This document shows, piece by piece, positions 1 through 9,200 of a stretch of DNA of 64,000 nucleotides; the first letter of the stretch is position 1; every line of letters begins with the position of its first letter. This DNA comes from UBA3839 sp963627995 (lineage in GTDB: Bacteria > Bacteroidota > Bacteroidia > Bacteroidales > Bacteroidaceae). Under the pieces are notes generated by a model, which did not search any database, was not told the DNA's origin, and saw only the letters and a program-made list of their open reading frames with translations. The DNA is taken from NCBI GenBank assembly GCA_963627995.1, contig CAVGCV010000001.1:62001-126000 (forward strand), written 5' to 3'. The translations under genes were made by a program, and so were the position numbers.

Positions 1-1960
1 CATAGGCCGAGAGGCGGGCTAAAAACGCCTGCTGCTGGAAGGCAATGGCCACGACAGGCGCGACGCTGGCGCCTCGGAAGTCGTAGAGACGCTTGCCTTG
101 CATGTCGGCGTCGAACTCCACGGTCTGCCCCTGGCCATACTCCATGCGGCAGCCCAGCTCATAAGTCCAGTGTCCCCACTGTCCCGACACCTGCGCGAAG
201 ACTTTTCCCGAGTTGGCGGCGCGGGCGTTGGGCTGCCGATAGGTGTAGCCGCCCGTCGCCGGGTCATAGCTGAAGCCCAGCGTGATGGGGTTGGCCGTGT
301 GGGCATAGCCGGCTTCGGCGTAGAAGTTGAGGCGGCTTCCCCGCGTGGTGAGGCGGACGCACATCGAGGTCTCCCACTTCTCGGCGTTCTTCAGCTTGTC
401 GGCCTGCAGCGTCACGGCAAGGGGGTCGGTGCGGTCGAACACCACATAGTCGGTGAGGGCGGGCTGGTCGGTCTCCTTTTGGAGGTAGATGTTGAATCCC
501 GAGTTCCAGTTGCCGCTCGCAACGCGCTGATAGTGGCTGTCGCCGGGCGAGAGGGCTTGGCGCAGCGAGTCGGCCGGGGGCAGGTGGGTGAGGGGATGCT
601 GGCTGGCGCCCCACCCCGCCAGGCGGTCGAGGCGATAGTAGTCGCGAGGCTTGCGCGTGCTCTGCCACTCATAGAGCGAGTAGAAGCGGTAGGTCCAGTG
701 GTTGAGCAGGTTGAGGTAATACTCGCCGCGGCCATAGAGGAAGGATGTGCGGGTGGGCTGATGGCTGTAGGCCCGCCGATGGTCGGGGACGGCTGGCTGG
801 GCATAGTCGAGCCGGTAGTCCTGGTGGCCCTTGCTGTCGTTGCGGGTGTAGGAGGCCTTGGCCTGCAACTCGATGTTGTCGCCCCACGGCAGCTTGCTGT
901 TGTACTCCAGGTTCTGGTAGGCATGGAACTTCTGGCCGCGGGTGTGCGCTTCGCTGAACGTGCGGTTGACCAGCGCCTGCGTGAGACCCGACGGGCGCGA
1001 GGACGAAAACACGGAGTCGAGCACAGAGGACGGCTCGCCATAGGCACTGGCCGGCTGGCCAAACGAGGCCTGGCGCGAGCGCACGCTGTTGCGCGCGTCG
1101 CCCAGCTCCACGCGGGTGTTGCTCTGCAACCAGAAGGGCAGCCTGATGCGGAAGTCGTTGGTCAGGGCAAGCGAGCGGCCGCGGTCGGCGCTGTGGCTGT
1201 CGGCCAGGGCATGGGCGGTTCCCGACGAGAGGAAGTTCTCGCGGCTGGTGGCGGTGGCAAGGGCCTTGTCGGTCCACGCGGCCTGCGCCGAGGCGATGTT
1301 CTCGCGCTTCTTGTCCTTGCTGTCGCCCTTGAAGAAGTCCTTGCCGTTGAGCATGAGGCAGTCGACCTTGCGGCCGTTGACGGTGATGACGCCGTTGTCA
1401 TCGAGCTTCACGCCAGGCATCTGCCTGACCAGGGCGTCGAGCATGCTGCCGTCGGGCAACTTGAAGGCCGAGGCGTCGAAGACAAGCGTATCGCCGCGGT
1501 AGACCATCTTGACGCGGGTGGCCCTGACCACCACTTCGCCAAGCTCCGCGTCGAAGTCAACGTCCTCGTGCTGGCGGCGCTTCATGTAGTGCCACGGGGC
1601 GTCAAAGAAGCGGTTGCGCGCCACGTGGCGCACATCGTAGTCGACATAGCAGTCCTCATAGTCGGGATGGGAGGCGCGGATGATGAGGCGCTGGGACAGC
1701 GACGGCAGGACAAAGCTGTACCAGCAGTCGCCGGCCACACGCCCGGCGGCCTCATGGGTCTGCGCGGTGCAGGTGTCGATGATGGTGCTGTCTGCCCTCA
1801 TGAGGGTGATTTTCACGCCAGGCACGACGGCCTTGGTGAAACCGTCGCGCACATGGCCCCAGAGGGTGAACGTGCGCTGCTTTTTCGGCTGATGCTGTTG
1901 GGGCTGCGCAGAGGCAGACAGGGTGATGAGGGCCAAGAGGCCAAGGATGAGCTGTTTCAT
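1..1960 (-). CDS. TonB-dependent-receptor-like outer-membrane beta-barrel protein (3' end outside window)
   Basis: The frame is open from the ATG at 1960 to the window edge, giving the first 653 residues. It begins with a signal peptide (MKQLILGLLALITLSASAQ). A carboxypeptidase-regulatory-like beta-sandwich follows (about residues 30-110, WGHVRDG...VPGVKITLM), then a plug-like segment (about 145-200) with GDTLVFDASAFKLPDGS, QMPGVKLDDNG and NGKDFFKGD. The rest alternates aromatic and polar residues like barrel strands. This domain order is that of the SusC-related outer-membrane barrel family of Bacteroidota, which lacks a SusD partner. It is the last visible gene of a minus-strand group started by an ECF sigma factor, so it is a plausible target or partner of that signalling pair. 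The substrate is unknown. A competing long plus-strand frame over the same region has no family-like sequence and is a GC-rich shadow. Confidence 0.85.
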   Translation of the reverse strand, partial: MKQLILGLLALITLSASAQPQQHQPKKQRTFTLWGHVRDGFTKAVVPGVKITLMRADSTIIDTCTAQTHEAAGRVAGDCWYSFVLPSLSQRLIIRASHPDYEDCYVDYDVRHVARNRFFDAPWHYMKRRQHEDVDFDAELGEVVVRATRVKMVYRGDTLVFDASAFKLPDGSMLDALVRQMPGVKLDDNGVITVNGRKVDCLMLNGKDFFKGDSKDKKRENIASAQAAWTDKALATATSRENFLSSGTAHALADSHSADRGRSLALTNDFRIRLPFWLQSNTRVELGDARNSVRSRQASFGQPASAYGEPSSVLDSVFSSSRPSGLTQALVNRTFSEAHTRGQKFHAYQNLEYNSKLPWGDNIELQAKASYTRNDSKGHQDYRLDYAQPAVPDHRRAYSHQPTRTSFLYGRGEYYLNLLNHWTYRFYSLYEWQSTRKPRDYYRLDRLAGWGASQHPLTHLPPADSLRQALSPGDSHYQRVASGNWNSGFNIYLQKETDQPALTDYVVFDRTDPLAVTLQADKLKNAEKWETSMCVRLTTRGSRLNFYAEAGYAHTANPITLGFSYDPATGGYTYRQPNARAANSGKVFAQVSGQWGHWTYELGCRMEYGQGQTVEFDADMQGKRLYDFRGASVAPVVAIAFQQQAFLARLSAY

Positions 1961-2074
1961 AAGCATGGGGCGCCCCTGCCGGGGCCGCGGTGCAGCCCTG
2001 GAGATGGAGGGGGATGAATAAAAAAAGTGGTTTTTGGGTAACAGGTTCGTTCCCGGGTGGGATGCCGACGGGGC

Positions 2075-2827
2075 TTACTTGTCCACGGCGGGTGGCGACA
2101 ACGGCTGGCGCTCGGTCAACTTGTGGCGGTCCTTGATCTCCCACTTCAAGTTTTCCTCGGCCCAGGCGCGGGGCATGAAGCAGGTGTGCTCGCCCTCGAT
2201 GCGGAGCAGGTAGAGGCGCGTTCCCCTCAGGGCGGCGGCCACCATCAGCGGGTTCTGGCCGTCGGGACGGATGATGCAGATGGCGGCGGCCTCATACTGC
2301 CAGTAGTTGTTGTTGAACGATGTGCGGACAGGCGACGTGCGCGAGTAGGCGTGGATGGCGTCGCTGAAGGCGCGGAAGTCCTCGCCCTCCACACAGGCGT
2401 TGTAGTAGAAACTCATGCGCGACTGGCTGATGTAGAACGTGCAATTGTCTTTCTGCACGCTGTTGGGGGTCCTCAGGGTCAGCTCCACGCCGTTGAAGTA
2501 CTTGCTCGCCGAGTCGGTGAGGTTGGTGGTGCGCGAGTAGGCCGCCACAGTGTCGAGCCGCCGGATGAGCGACTCCACCCAAGGGCGATAGCGCTCAAAC
2601 GGCTCTGTCGAGGAGAAGTTGAAGTTGACCCAATAGGCGCAATGGGCTGGGCTTTCGTTGGCGAGATAGTGGAGCGGGAAAACGCTGTCGAGCTCATGAT
2701 AGATGTCCATGGCGACGGGGTTGAGCTGCATGTAGGTGGTCTTATTGCCATCCTTGGCCAACGAGGGCAGGCAGGCCATGGCGAGAAGGCAGGCGAAGAG
2801 GATGCGATGGAAATTTTTGTGGGTCAT
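2075..2827 (-). CDS. secreted protein of unknown function in sigma/anti-sigma operon
   Basis: A 250-residue protein. The start is placed at MTHKNFHRILFACLLAMACLPSLA, a clean signal peptide, rather than at an in-frame ATG 19 codons upstream that would bury it. The mature part has no motif I recognise. It is rich in aromatic and Asn residues (YHELDSVFPLHYLANES, YWVNFNF, FNNNYWQYEAAA) and ends in a charged tail. It lies 60 bases after the anti-sigma gene and 114 bases before the receptor gene, all on the minus strand. By position it corresponds to the secreted protein that follows the second sigma/anti-sigma pair at the right end of the window, although the two sequences are not obviously alike. 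A periplasmic or surface role linked to the signalling pair is inference only. Confidence 0.75.
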   Translation of the reverse strand: MTHKNFHRILFACLLAMACLPSLAKDGNKTTYMQLNPVAMDIYHELDSVFPLHYLANESPAHCAYWVNFNFSSTEPFERYRPWVESLIRRLDTVAAYSRTTNLTDSASKYFNGVELTLRTPNSVQKDNCTFYISQSRMSFYYNACVEGEDFRAFSDAIHAYSRTSPVRTSFNNNYWQYEAAAICIIRPDGQNPLMVAAALRGTRLYLLRIEGEHTCFMPRAWAEENLKWEIKDRHKLTERQPLSPPAVDK

Positions 2828-2887
2828 GATGGGATGTTTTTGGATGGGATTGGAATTTAGTAGTAGATGCAAATGGAGTGACAAGGG

Positions 2888-3747
2888 TCAGGGGATGGCA
2901 ATCTTCGAGAAAACCACGTCGCCGTCGAAGGGCGAGCCTGTGGAGGCGGCCTGTGGGGCGGAGAGGGCGACAGGCTGTGAGGGCGACAATGCGGGAAGGG
3001 CGGTGCTTGCCATGAGAGGCGCGTCAGCGTCATCGACAGCCAGGGCGATGTCCCTCAGAGCGCTAAACTGCGCCAAGAGCTGCTCGTAGTCGTCATCGGC
3101 ATAGGAGCCACACGAGGCCGTGGTGACAGTGGGCGGCAGCGCGAGAGGCGAAGCTTGGGCCACCATGGTAGGCTCGGCGACCGGTTCGACGGCCGGCAAG
3201 GCTTCGGCGGCGGCATCTTGGGCGACGGACGACGGGCGACGGACGACGGGCGACGGACGGAGCCCTTGCGAACGGATGCCTGGGCTGAACGACGGGGACC
3301 AGGGACGGGAGTCACGGATGGTGTCGTTTCTGCTTGTCCAGCCTGCGGGGCCTGCGCCACCTGGGCCGTGGGCGTGAGACGGTGGGCGGGCGACACACCG
3401 GGCGTCGGGGCGACAAGGCCCTTGTAGGCGGCGAGGCCCACGCCCACAGCGATGGCCACCATGGCGGCCACACGCAGAACGCGGCGGGACAAGGGCTTGC
3501 GTGCGGCCGTGACAGCCAGCTCCTTCTCGACGGAAGCCTCGGGGGCGGCCATGGCGTCGAGCTCGGCCTCGGTGAAGGCATAGAGGTCGGTATCGAAACT
3601 GGCAAACAGCTCTTGATAAGCCTGCCACTCGGCAGGCTCCTCGCGCACCGTGCGGAAGTAGCGGGCCAGTTCGGCCTCCTCGGCTTCGGTGGTCTGGCCG
3701 CTCACGAAGCGTTCGAGCAAGGACTGCAAGGTATCGTTGTGTGTCAT
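2888..3747 (-). CDS. transmembrane anti-sigma factor, frame broken at a 14-bp tandem repeat
   Basis: The start at 3747 overlaps the sigma factor stop as ATGA, so translation is probably coupled. The cytoplasmic part (about residues 1-85, LLERFVSGQTTEAEEAELARYF) resembles the short zinc-less sigma-binding domain common in Bacteroidota. A membrane helix follows (about 93-109, VLRVAAMVAIAVGVGLAAY), then a Pro/Ala/Thr-rich linker. At 3220-3260 the linker meets about three copies of a 14-bp unit. In the frame of the start, translation then runs into low-complexity Arg/Pro/Ser sequence and stops at 3055 (230 residues). In the next frame the sequence is protein-like (GSYADDDYEQLLAQFSALRD) and continues to a stop at 2888. 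Removing exactly one 14-bp unit joins the two frames into a 281-residue protein. The gene is therefore either switched off by repeat slippage or a recent pseudogene. Confidence 0.75.
3220..3260. repeat. 14-bp tandem repeat, about 2.9 copies, inside anti-sigma gene
   Basis: The unit GGGCGACGGACGAC occurs at 3220-3233 and 3234-3247, followed by a nearly complete third copy at 3248-3260. The unit length is not a multiple of three, so gain or loss of a copy changes the reading frame of the surrounding gene. Two copies would give an uninterrupted frame; the three present do not. Confidence 0.9.
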
Positions 3748-4247
3748 AGTTTCTGTCTTTTGAGTTGTGATAAGAGAGTGGCGCGTGCCCGGCTGACCAG
3801 TCCTCGGACCGACGACTCGGTGGAGCCCAGGATGCGGGCGATCTCGGCGTAGCTCAGTTGGTCGACGTTGCGCATCTGCAGGATGGCGCGTTGCTTGTCG
3901 GGCAGTGAGCGGATGCACCGGCTCAGCCACCGGTCGGCCTCGGCGGCCTCCATCCGCTGGTGGGCGTCGGGGGCGGAGGGCTGGTCGTGGGCCACGAGAT
4001 CCAACCGCTGTGTAGGGTGCGACTGCCGGCGGCGGAGCATGGAGATGGAGGTGTTGCGCACCACCACCAGGGCCAGGCGGGGCATGTGGTCGCAGTCGGC
4101 AATGCGCCCCCGCAGCTGCCATAGCTTGACCAGCGTCTCCTGCACGGCATCCTCGATGTCGGCATCGTCGGCATGATAGCGCTGGGCGCATCCCACCAAC
4201 CGCGGTCGAAGCGACGACACATGATGTTCGAACTCTATTTGCTCCAT
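3744..4247 (-). CDS. ECF-type RNA polymerase sigma factor
   Basis: A 167-residue sigma-70 family regulator of the extracytoplasmic-function group. Region 2 is at about residues 20-75 (DADIEDAVQETLVKLWQ, the core-binding and -10 recognition segment). Region 4 is at about 110-160 (LPDKQRAILQMRNVDQLSYAEIARILG, then a helix-turn-helix STESSVRGLVSRARATL). The start MEQIEFEHHV was chosen because upstream codons encode an unrelated basic stretch and because a promoter-like TAAGTTTTG lies 15-25 bases before it. The stop overlaps the start of the anti-sigma factor. Such pairs usually respond to a surface or periplasmic signal and control nearby outer-membrane genes; the adjacent receptor gene fits this. 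Confidence 0.9.
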   Translation of the reverse strand: MEQIEFEHHVSSLRPRLVGCAQRYHADDADIEDAVQETLVKLWQLRGRIADCDHMPRLALVVVRNTSISMLRRRQSHPTQRLDLVAHDQPSAPDAHQRMEAAEADRWLSRCIRSLPDKQRAILQMRNVDQLSYAEIARILGSTESSVRGLVSRARATLLSQLKRQKL

Positions 4248-4269
4248 TCTTGTTTTTACCTTAATAACG

Positions 4270-4278
4270 CAAAACTTA
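4270..4278 (-). promoter_or_regulatory. candidate promoter of the sigma operon
   Basis: On the minus strand the sequence reads TAAGTTTTG, close to the Bacteroidota -7 element TAnnTTTG, with about 22 bases to the sigma factor ATG at 4247. No good -33 element is visible. Confidence 0.4.
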
Positions 4279-4474
4279 GGGAAACGCCACACGAAGCAAA
4301 CCTTTTTTTGAAAAAATGTTATTGCCAGCACAATTATTCTCTCTGCTATAAAATCACACTAAAGGCAGATTCTAAAAATATCCTACGGCAGGTCTATGCG
4401 CAATGGTTGCACAACGCACCGCATTTCCGCAAGGTGATAGCGCCCGTTAGACAATGCTCATGCCGAGCGTACGC

Positions 4475-4510
4475 GAAAGAAAGCCGCGCGACCCTCACGG
4501 GCGGCACGGC
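4475..4510. repeat. duplicated terminator-like hairpin, copy 1
   Basis: The 36-base stretch starting GAAAGAAAGCCGCGCGACCC matches 5742-5775 with about three substitutions and one length difference. Its outer arms pair (GCCGYGC with GCACGGC). Confidence 0.7.
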
Positions 4511-4640
4511 GTCGGAAATTACTAACAAAAAAATTAACCAACTTCTGTCATCCTCCATTCATGCGTCACCCGGCCGTGGCGCGCGGACAGGCGCAGTGTC
4601 GTCCGAACGGCAGCCCTGCCGCCGCTGCGGCGGCAGGTTC
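4475..4640 (-). ncRNA. putative small RNA 1 upstream of aqpZ
   Basis: On the minus strand a full TATCTTTG promoter element lies at 4646-4653. The predicted transcript begins with a near-perfect palindrome (4615-4637, CCTGCCGCCG...CGGCGGCAGG) and ends about 160 bases later in a GC-rich hairpin (4483-4510) followed on that strand by CTTTCTTTC. No open frame of useful length is present. The last 60 or so bases resemble the putative small RNA at 5742-5930: both have a GAAGTT, AT-rich, GCCGTGCCGC order and nearly the same hairpin. It could instead be a long 5' leader of the sigma operon downstream, with the hairpin as an attenuator. Much of the long intergenic region 4248-4937 is accounted for by this unit. 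Confidence 0.3.
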
Positions 4641-4871
4641 GCGGGCAAAGATAGGGGCGGTCGGGGAAAGCGGCGTTCACTTATGGAGATTCGGGGACGA
4701 CAAATCGTGATTCGCGCGGATTTCGACCATCCGTCATCCTTATTCCTCCCCTCCGGCGCACGGCGCGCGTGTTGTCCCGTCCCGGGGCCGTTTCGCCGCC
4801 CGCAGGGCGCATTTTCGCGCCGAAGCGCACTTTTTCGGGGCTGGGCGGCGCGGATTGCGGAATAATTTCTC

Positions 4872-4879
4872 TATTTTTG
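4872..4879 (+). promoter_or_regulatory. candidate promoter of aqpZ
   Basis: TATTTTTG matches the -7 consensus TAnnTTTG and lies about 58 bases before the aqpZ ATG. Confidence 0.55.
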
Positions 4880-4937
4880 GCGTTCCCCCATCCGGGACGG
4901 ACACAATCCAACCACACACAAAAAAACAAGTTTGCCT

Positions 4938-5636
4938 ATGAAAAAGTATCTGGCAGAGATGTTCGGCACGCTCGTGCTGACGCTCATGGGCTGCGGCGTG
5001 GCCGTCAGTCTCAACTGCTCGTCGGACTGCGCCGACGTGGCCAACGCGGCCACCGTCATCGGAACGGCCATGGCGTTCGGTCTTTCGGTGGTGGCCATGG
5101 CCTACACCATCGGCGGCATCTCGGGATGCCACATCAACCCGGCCATCACGCTGGGCGTGCTGCTCTGCGGGCGCATGAGCGCGAAGGAGGCGCTCGGCTA
5201 CATCGTGGCGCAGTGCGTGGGCGCCATCGCCGCCGCGGCCATCCTGCTCGCGCTGACCAGGGGCGCGGGCTTCGAGGCCAGCGCGCTCGGCGCGAACGGG
5301 CTGCAGGCCAACGTGAGCGTGGCGGGCGGCCTGCTGGCCGAAATCGTCTTCACCTGCGTGTTCGTGCTCGTCGTGCTCGGCACCACGTCGAAGACCAACG
5401 GTGCGACCAACAACCTGGCCGGGCTGGCCATCGGCCTGACGCTCGTGCTGGTGCACCTCGCCTGTATCCGCTACACGGGCACGTCGGTCAATCCCGCGCG
5501 CTCCATCGGCCCCGCCCTCTTCTCGGCGGCAGAGAGCGCGATTCCGCAGCTCTGGATTTTCATCGCCGGCCCGTTCGTGGGCGCGGCCGTCGCCGCCGGC
5601 ATCTGGCGGCTCATCAGCCTCGACAAAAAGGCATAG
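4938..5636 (+). CDS. aqpZ: aquaporin Z-like water channel
   Basis: A 232-residue major intrinsic protein with six membrane spans and two half-helix pore loops. The two pore signatures are intact: SGCHINPAIT in the first half and GTSVNPARSIGPA in the second. The length and the aromatic/Arg selectivity region (NPARS) fit the orthodox water-selective group rather than the longer glycerol facilitators. The start is the ATG at 4938 (MKKYLAEMFGTLVL); a TTG two codons earlier is possible but not needed. The gene stands alone, with its own promoter element upstream and two strong hairpins downstream. It is flanked on both sides by copies of the same hairpin and by putative minus-strand small RNAs. 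Confidence 0.93.
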   Translation: MKKYLAEMFGTLVLTLMGCGVAVSLNCSSDCADVANAATVIGTAMAFGLSVVAMAYTIGGISGCHINPAITLGVLLCGRMSAKEALGYIVAQCVGAIAAAAILLALTRGAGFEASALGANGLQANVSVAGGLLAEIVFTCVFVLVVLGTTSKTNGATNNLAGLAIGLTLVLVHLACIRYTGTSVNPARSIGPALFSAAESAIPQLWIFIAGPFVGAAVAAGIWRLISLDKKA

Positions 5637-5670
5637 GGACGCCAGGGCGGACGCGCCCCGGAAAAGAGCG

Positions 5671-5722
5671 ACAGCCGTGCCGCGCCATGCATGCGGCCAC
5701 GCATATGGCGCGGCACGGCTGT
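5671..5722 (+). terminator. hairpin downstream of aqpZ
   Basis: An 18-bp perfect inverted repeat (ACAGCCGTGCCGCGCCAT at 5671-5688 and its complement at 5705-5722) encloses a 16-base loop. It starts 35 bases after the aqpZ stop and probably ends that transcript, although no run of T follows. Confidence 0.6.
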
Positions 5723-5741
5723 CTCCGCACCGGGGCAGAAG

Positions 5742-5930
5742 GAAAGAAGCCGTGCGACTCTCACGAGCGGCACGGCTTTCAGAATAATAACTAACTAATA
5801 ACTTCTTTTTTATATCGCCTACATTTATCTTCTATCTTCCGTTGTCTTCCATATCTTCTTTTCTTGTTTTCTTGGCTTCCCCCAGCACGGCGGAGGCGCG
5901 GCGCGCCCCCTCTCCCTCTCTGTGCGAAAC
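5742..5930 (-). ncRNA. putative small RNA 2 downstream of aqpZ
   Basis: A minus-strand TAACTTTG element at 5937-5944 is followed by about 190 bases without a convincing coding frame. The region is strongly purine-rich on that strand (5815-5880). It ends in a hairpin (AAGCCGTGC/GCACGGCTT, 5747-5778) followed by CTTTCC on the minus strand. The 3' portion resembles putative small RNA 1. The promoter, body and terminator order suggests a real transcript. An alternative is that the hairpin ends both aqpZ on the plus strand and a short untranslated transcript on the minus strand. Confidence 0.3.
5747..5778. terminator. duplicated hairpin, copy 2
   Basis: A perfect 9-bp stem (AAGCCGTGC at 5747-5755, complement at 5770-5778) with a 14-base loop. 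It is the second copy of the hairpin at 4475-4510 and is T-rich on the minus-strand exit side. Confidence 0.6.
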
Positions 5931-6196
5931 CGGGTGCAAAGTTAGGGATACGCCAGGCAACCACGGGGCACAAATCGTGATAAAGAGGGCTCTATCCGTG
6001 ATTTCGGAAGCGGGAAACGCCGTGTACATCGGGATTTACGCATCATTCGCCCCGGATGGTTCTTCCCGCGCCCCCAGCCGCATGGCGGGCGTCCGCTCCA
6101 AGGGCGGGGGGAGCGGAAAGCCGGGTGTCCGCGGGAAAAACCGCCAACCCGCCGCCATGCCTGCCCGGAATCCATTCTTTTTCTCCTTTTTTTCCT

Positions 6197-6204
6197 TATA
6201 TTTG
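6197..6204 (+). promoter_or_regulatory. promoter of the hybrid two-component gene
   Basis: TATATTTG, a perfect match to TAnnTTTG, lies 18 bases before the ATG at 6222, so the leader should be only about ten bases long. The rest of the intergenic space from 5945 to 6196 shows nothing I can name. Confidence 0.65.
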
Positions 6205-6221
6205 CCCAACGAATAACACCC

Positions 6222-9200
6222 ATGAAGAATTTCCTACTGGCAAGCCTGTGCGCGTGGCTCGTCGGACTGTCCGCCACGGCGCAAGGACTTCCGTTCCGCG
6301 CCCTGCCGCCCATACAGGCTACTTCGGCCGACGAAGTGTATGACCTCCACCTCTCCCGGCAGGGGCTGCTGTGGATGGGCACCAACAGCGGGCTGCGCAC
6401 CTACGACGGCTACGCTTTCGACTCCTACCGCAACAACGCCTACTCCTACGGCCTGCTGCCCAACAACGCCGTGAACTGCCTCACCGAGGACGGCGACGGC
6501 AACCTGTGGGTCGGCACGCGCAACGGGCTGGTGAGGATGGACTGCATGCACGGCACGTTCCGCACCTACCACCTCCCCGGCCGCCAGCAGAAAATCGTCT
6601 ACTGCCTCTTCACCTCGCGCGACGGCACCGTGTGGGCCGGCACCGACGGCGGGCTGACGCGCTACGTTGCCGAAGCGGACACGTTCCTCACCTACGACGG
6701 CAGCCACGGCGAGACGATGGCCGACACCGACGGCAGCAGCCGGCCCGTGGGCAACTACAGCGTGAAGTCGATGGCGGAGGACGAGGAGGGCAACCTCTAT
6801 GTCGGGACGTGGAACGACGGGCTGCTCATGCTGAAGCGCGAGACGGGCACGTTCTACCGCTACCCCCGCTTCAACTCCATGAACTCGGCCTACACGCTCT
6901 TCCTCGACAGCCGCCAGCGGCTGTGGATCGGCACGTGGGGGCACGGGCTCGAGCGGCTCGACAACCCCAGGGACATCGCCAACCCGGGGCTGCGGAAATG
7001 GGAGAAGCACGACGACTTCAACCCCTACATCTACTACTACGACATCATCGAGGATCCCGTGACGCAGACCATCTGGGCGGGATCGAGCGAGGGCATCCAG
7101 CTCATGCGGCTCGACAGCGACAGCCTCGCGAGCTACACCCACGTCGGCGCGCAGCAGCTGGCCTCGTGCTGGAGCCTGGAGACCGACGGGCGGGGCAACA
7201 TCTGGGTATCGACGATGGGGACGGTGGTGCACATCGACACCAGCCCCACCAAGTTCCGCTACTGGAGGGCGAGCTCGCCCGACGTGCCGGCCATGCCCAA
7301 CTCCGTGACATCGCTCTATACCCCCGACGGCCGCACCCTGTGGCTGACGCTGCGCCCCTACGGGCTGGCGCAACTCGACCGCGCGACGGGCAGCCTGCGC
7401 TACGGGCGGCAGCTGGACTTCGCCCCCGGCATCGACACGAAGACGCTGATCTCGAGCTTCTCGAAAATCATCCAGCGCGCGCCGGGCGAGGTGTGGATGG
7501 CCAACGCCGGACGCGGCATCGTGCGCCTGAGGGAACACGGCGGCGCGGCGGAGACGCTCCACATCGGCGACTCCTACGTGAACACGCTCTACAAGGCGCG
7601 CGACGGCAGCGTGTGGGTGGGGCAGCGGTCGCTGGTGGCCGTGGTGTTCCCCGACGACAGCGTGGCCGTCCTCGGAAAGGACGAGCCGTTCATGGCGTGC
7701 GACGCGCGCGGCATCGGCGAGGACCGCCAGGGCAACATGTGGGTGGCCACCAACAACATGGGCGTCATCAAGGCAACGCCCACGGGCAGGCGCTCCTTCC
7801 GCTTCAAGCAGTACTGCCCGAAACTGGGCAACCTCTCGGCCGACGACGTGGAAAGCTGCATGGAGGACTCCCGCGGCCGCCTTTGGGCCATCTCGATGAG
7901 CGGCGGCCTGTTCCGCTACGACGCGCGCGCAGACCGTTTCGTGGCCGTGACGCACGAATACAACCTGAGCAGCAACTGCGTGTTCGCCATCAACGAGGAC
8001 AGCCAGGGCAACCTGTGGCTGGCGCTTGACAACGCGCTGGCACGGCTCTCGTTCCGGGGCGGGAACGTGCCCGACGTGGCCACGTTCGGCAAGGAGGACG
8101 GGCTGGAGGACGACCGCTTCAACCTCAACGCCACGTTCCGACACGGGCGCGAGCTGTTCTTCGGCAACAAGACGGGCTTCGTGTCGTTCGTTCCCGAGGA
8201 AATCGGGCGGCAGCCGGCGGCGAAGCACCCCCTGCTCGTGACGAACGTGTGGATTGACGGCCGACCCTGGAAAGAGCTCGACTCCACGCTCCGCGCCGAG
8301 GTGAGCGACATCGCCCCCGCCTACGCGCGGCGCATCGTGGTGCCGCCGTCGGTGAAGCGCGTGGGCGTGGGCTTCGTGCTGCTCACCTACACCAACCCCG
8401 GGCAGAACAAGTACGCCTACAAGCTGGAGGGCTACGACGAGAAGTGGAACGTCACCGACGCGCGCAGCCGCCGCGCCGTATTCGAGAACCTCCCCGTCGG
8501 CACCTACCGCCTGCGCATGAAGGCCTCCGACAGCCGGGGGACGTGGACGGAGCTCCCCTACGCCATCGAAATCAAGGTGCTGCCGCCGTGGTACCTCGCG
8601 TGGTGGGCGTTCGCCCTCTACGCCCTGCTTCTGGCCGGGGCCGCCTACGGACTGACGCAGTGGTACCACCGACGCTTAAAGACGAGGAACCAGCTGGCGA
8701 TGAACACGCTCTTCACCAACATCACGCACGAGCTGCTCACGCCGCTGTCCGTCATCTCGGCGGCGGCGGAGACGGTGCGCGGCGGGAGCACGCCGCCACA
8801 GCCCATCGACCTCATACAGAACAACGTGCAGCGGCTCACGCGGCTGCTGCGGCAGATACTGGAAGTGCGCAAGTCGCAGGAGGGGAAGCTGAAGCTGAAA
8901 GTGGCGGAGGGCGACCTCGCGCGGTTCGTGGCGAGCGTGTGCGAGAACCTGCGCCCCCTGGCCGAGAGCAGGGGCATCGCGCTGGAGGTGGACTGCGCCG
9001 GCGACGGCCCCGCGTGGTTCGACTCCGACAAGATGGAGAAGGTGCTCTACAACCTCGTCTCCAACGCCGTGAAATACACGGGCGAGGGCGGCACGGTGCG
9101 CGTCGCGCTGCGCATCGACGGGCGGAAGCGGGCGACGCTGACCGTGCGCGACACGGGCATCGGCATCGCCCGCGAGAAGCAGAAGCACCTGTTCACGCCG

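Noticed and set aside
98..2017. Long plus-strand open frame of 639 codons opposite the receptor gene
   Set aside because: It encodes Val/Ala/Arg-rich sequence with no family features. The opposite strand has a signal peptide, plug and barrel pattern.
4248..6221. tRNA or riboswitch in the long gaps around aqpZ
   Set aside because: No cloverleaf or T-loop sequence was found, and no known riboswitch core could be recognised; only hairpins and promoters are visible.
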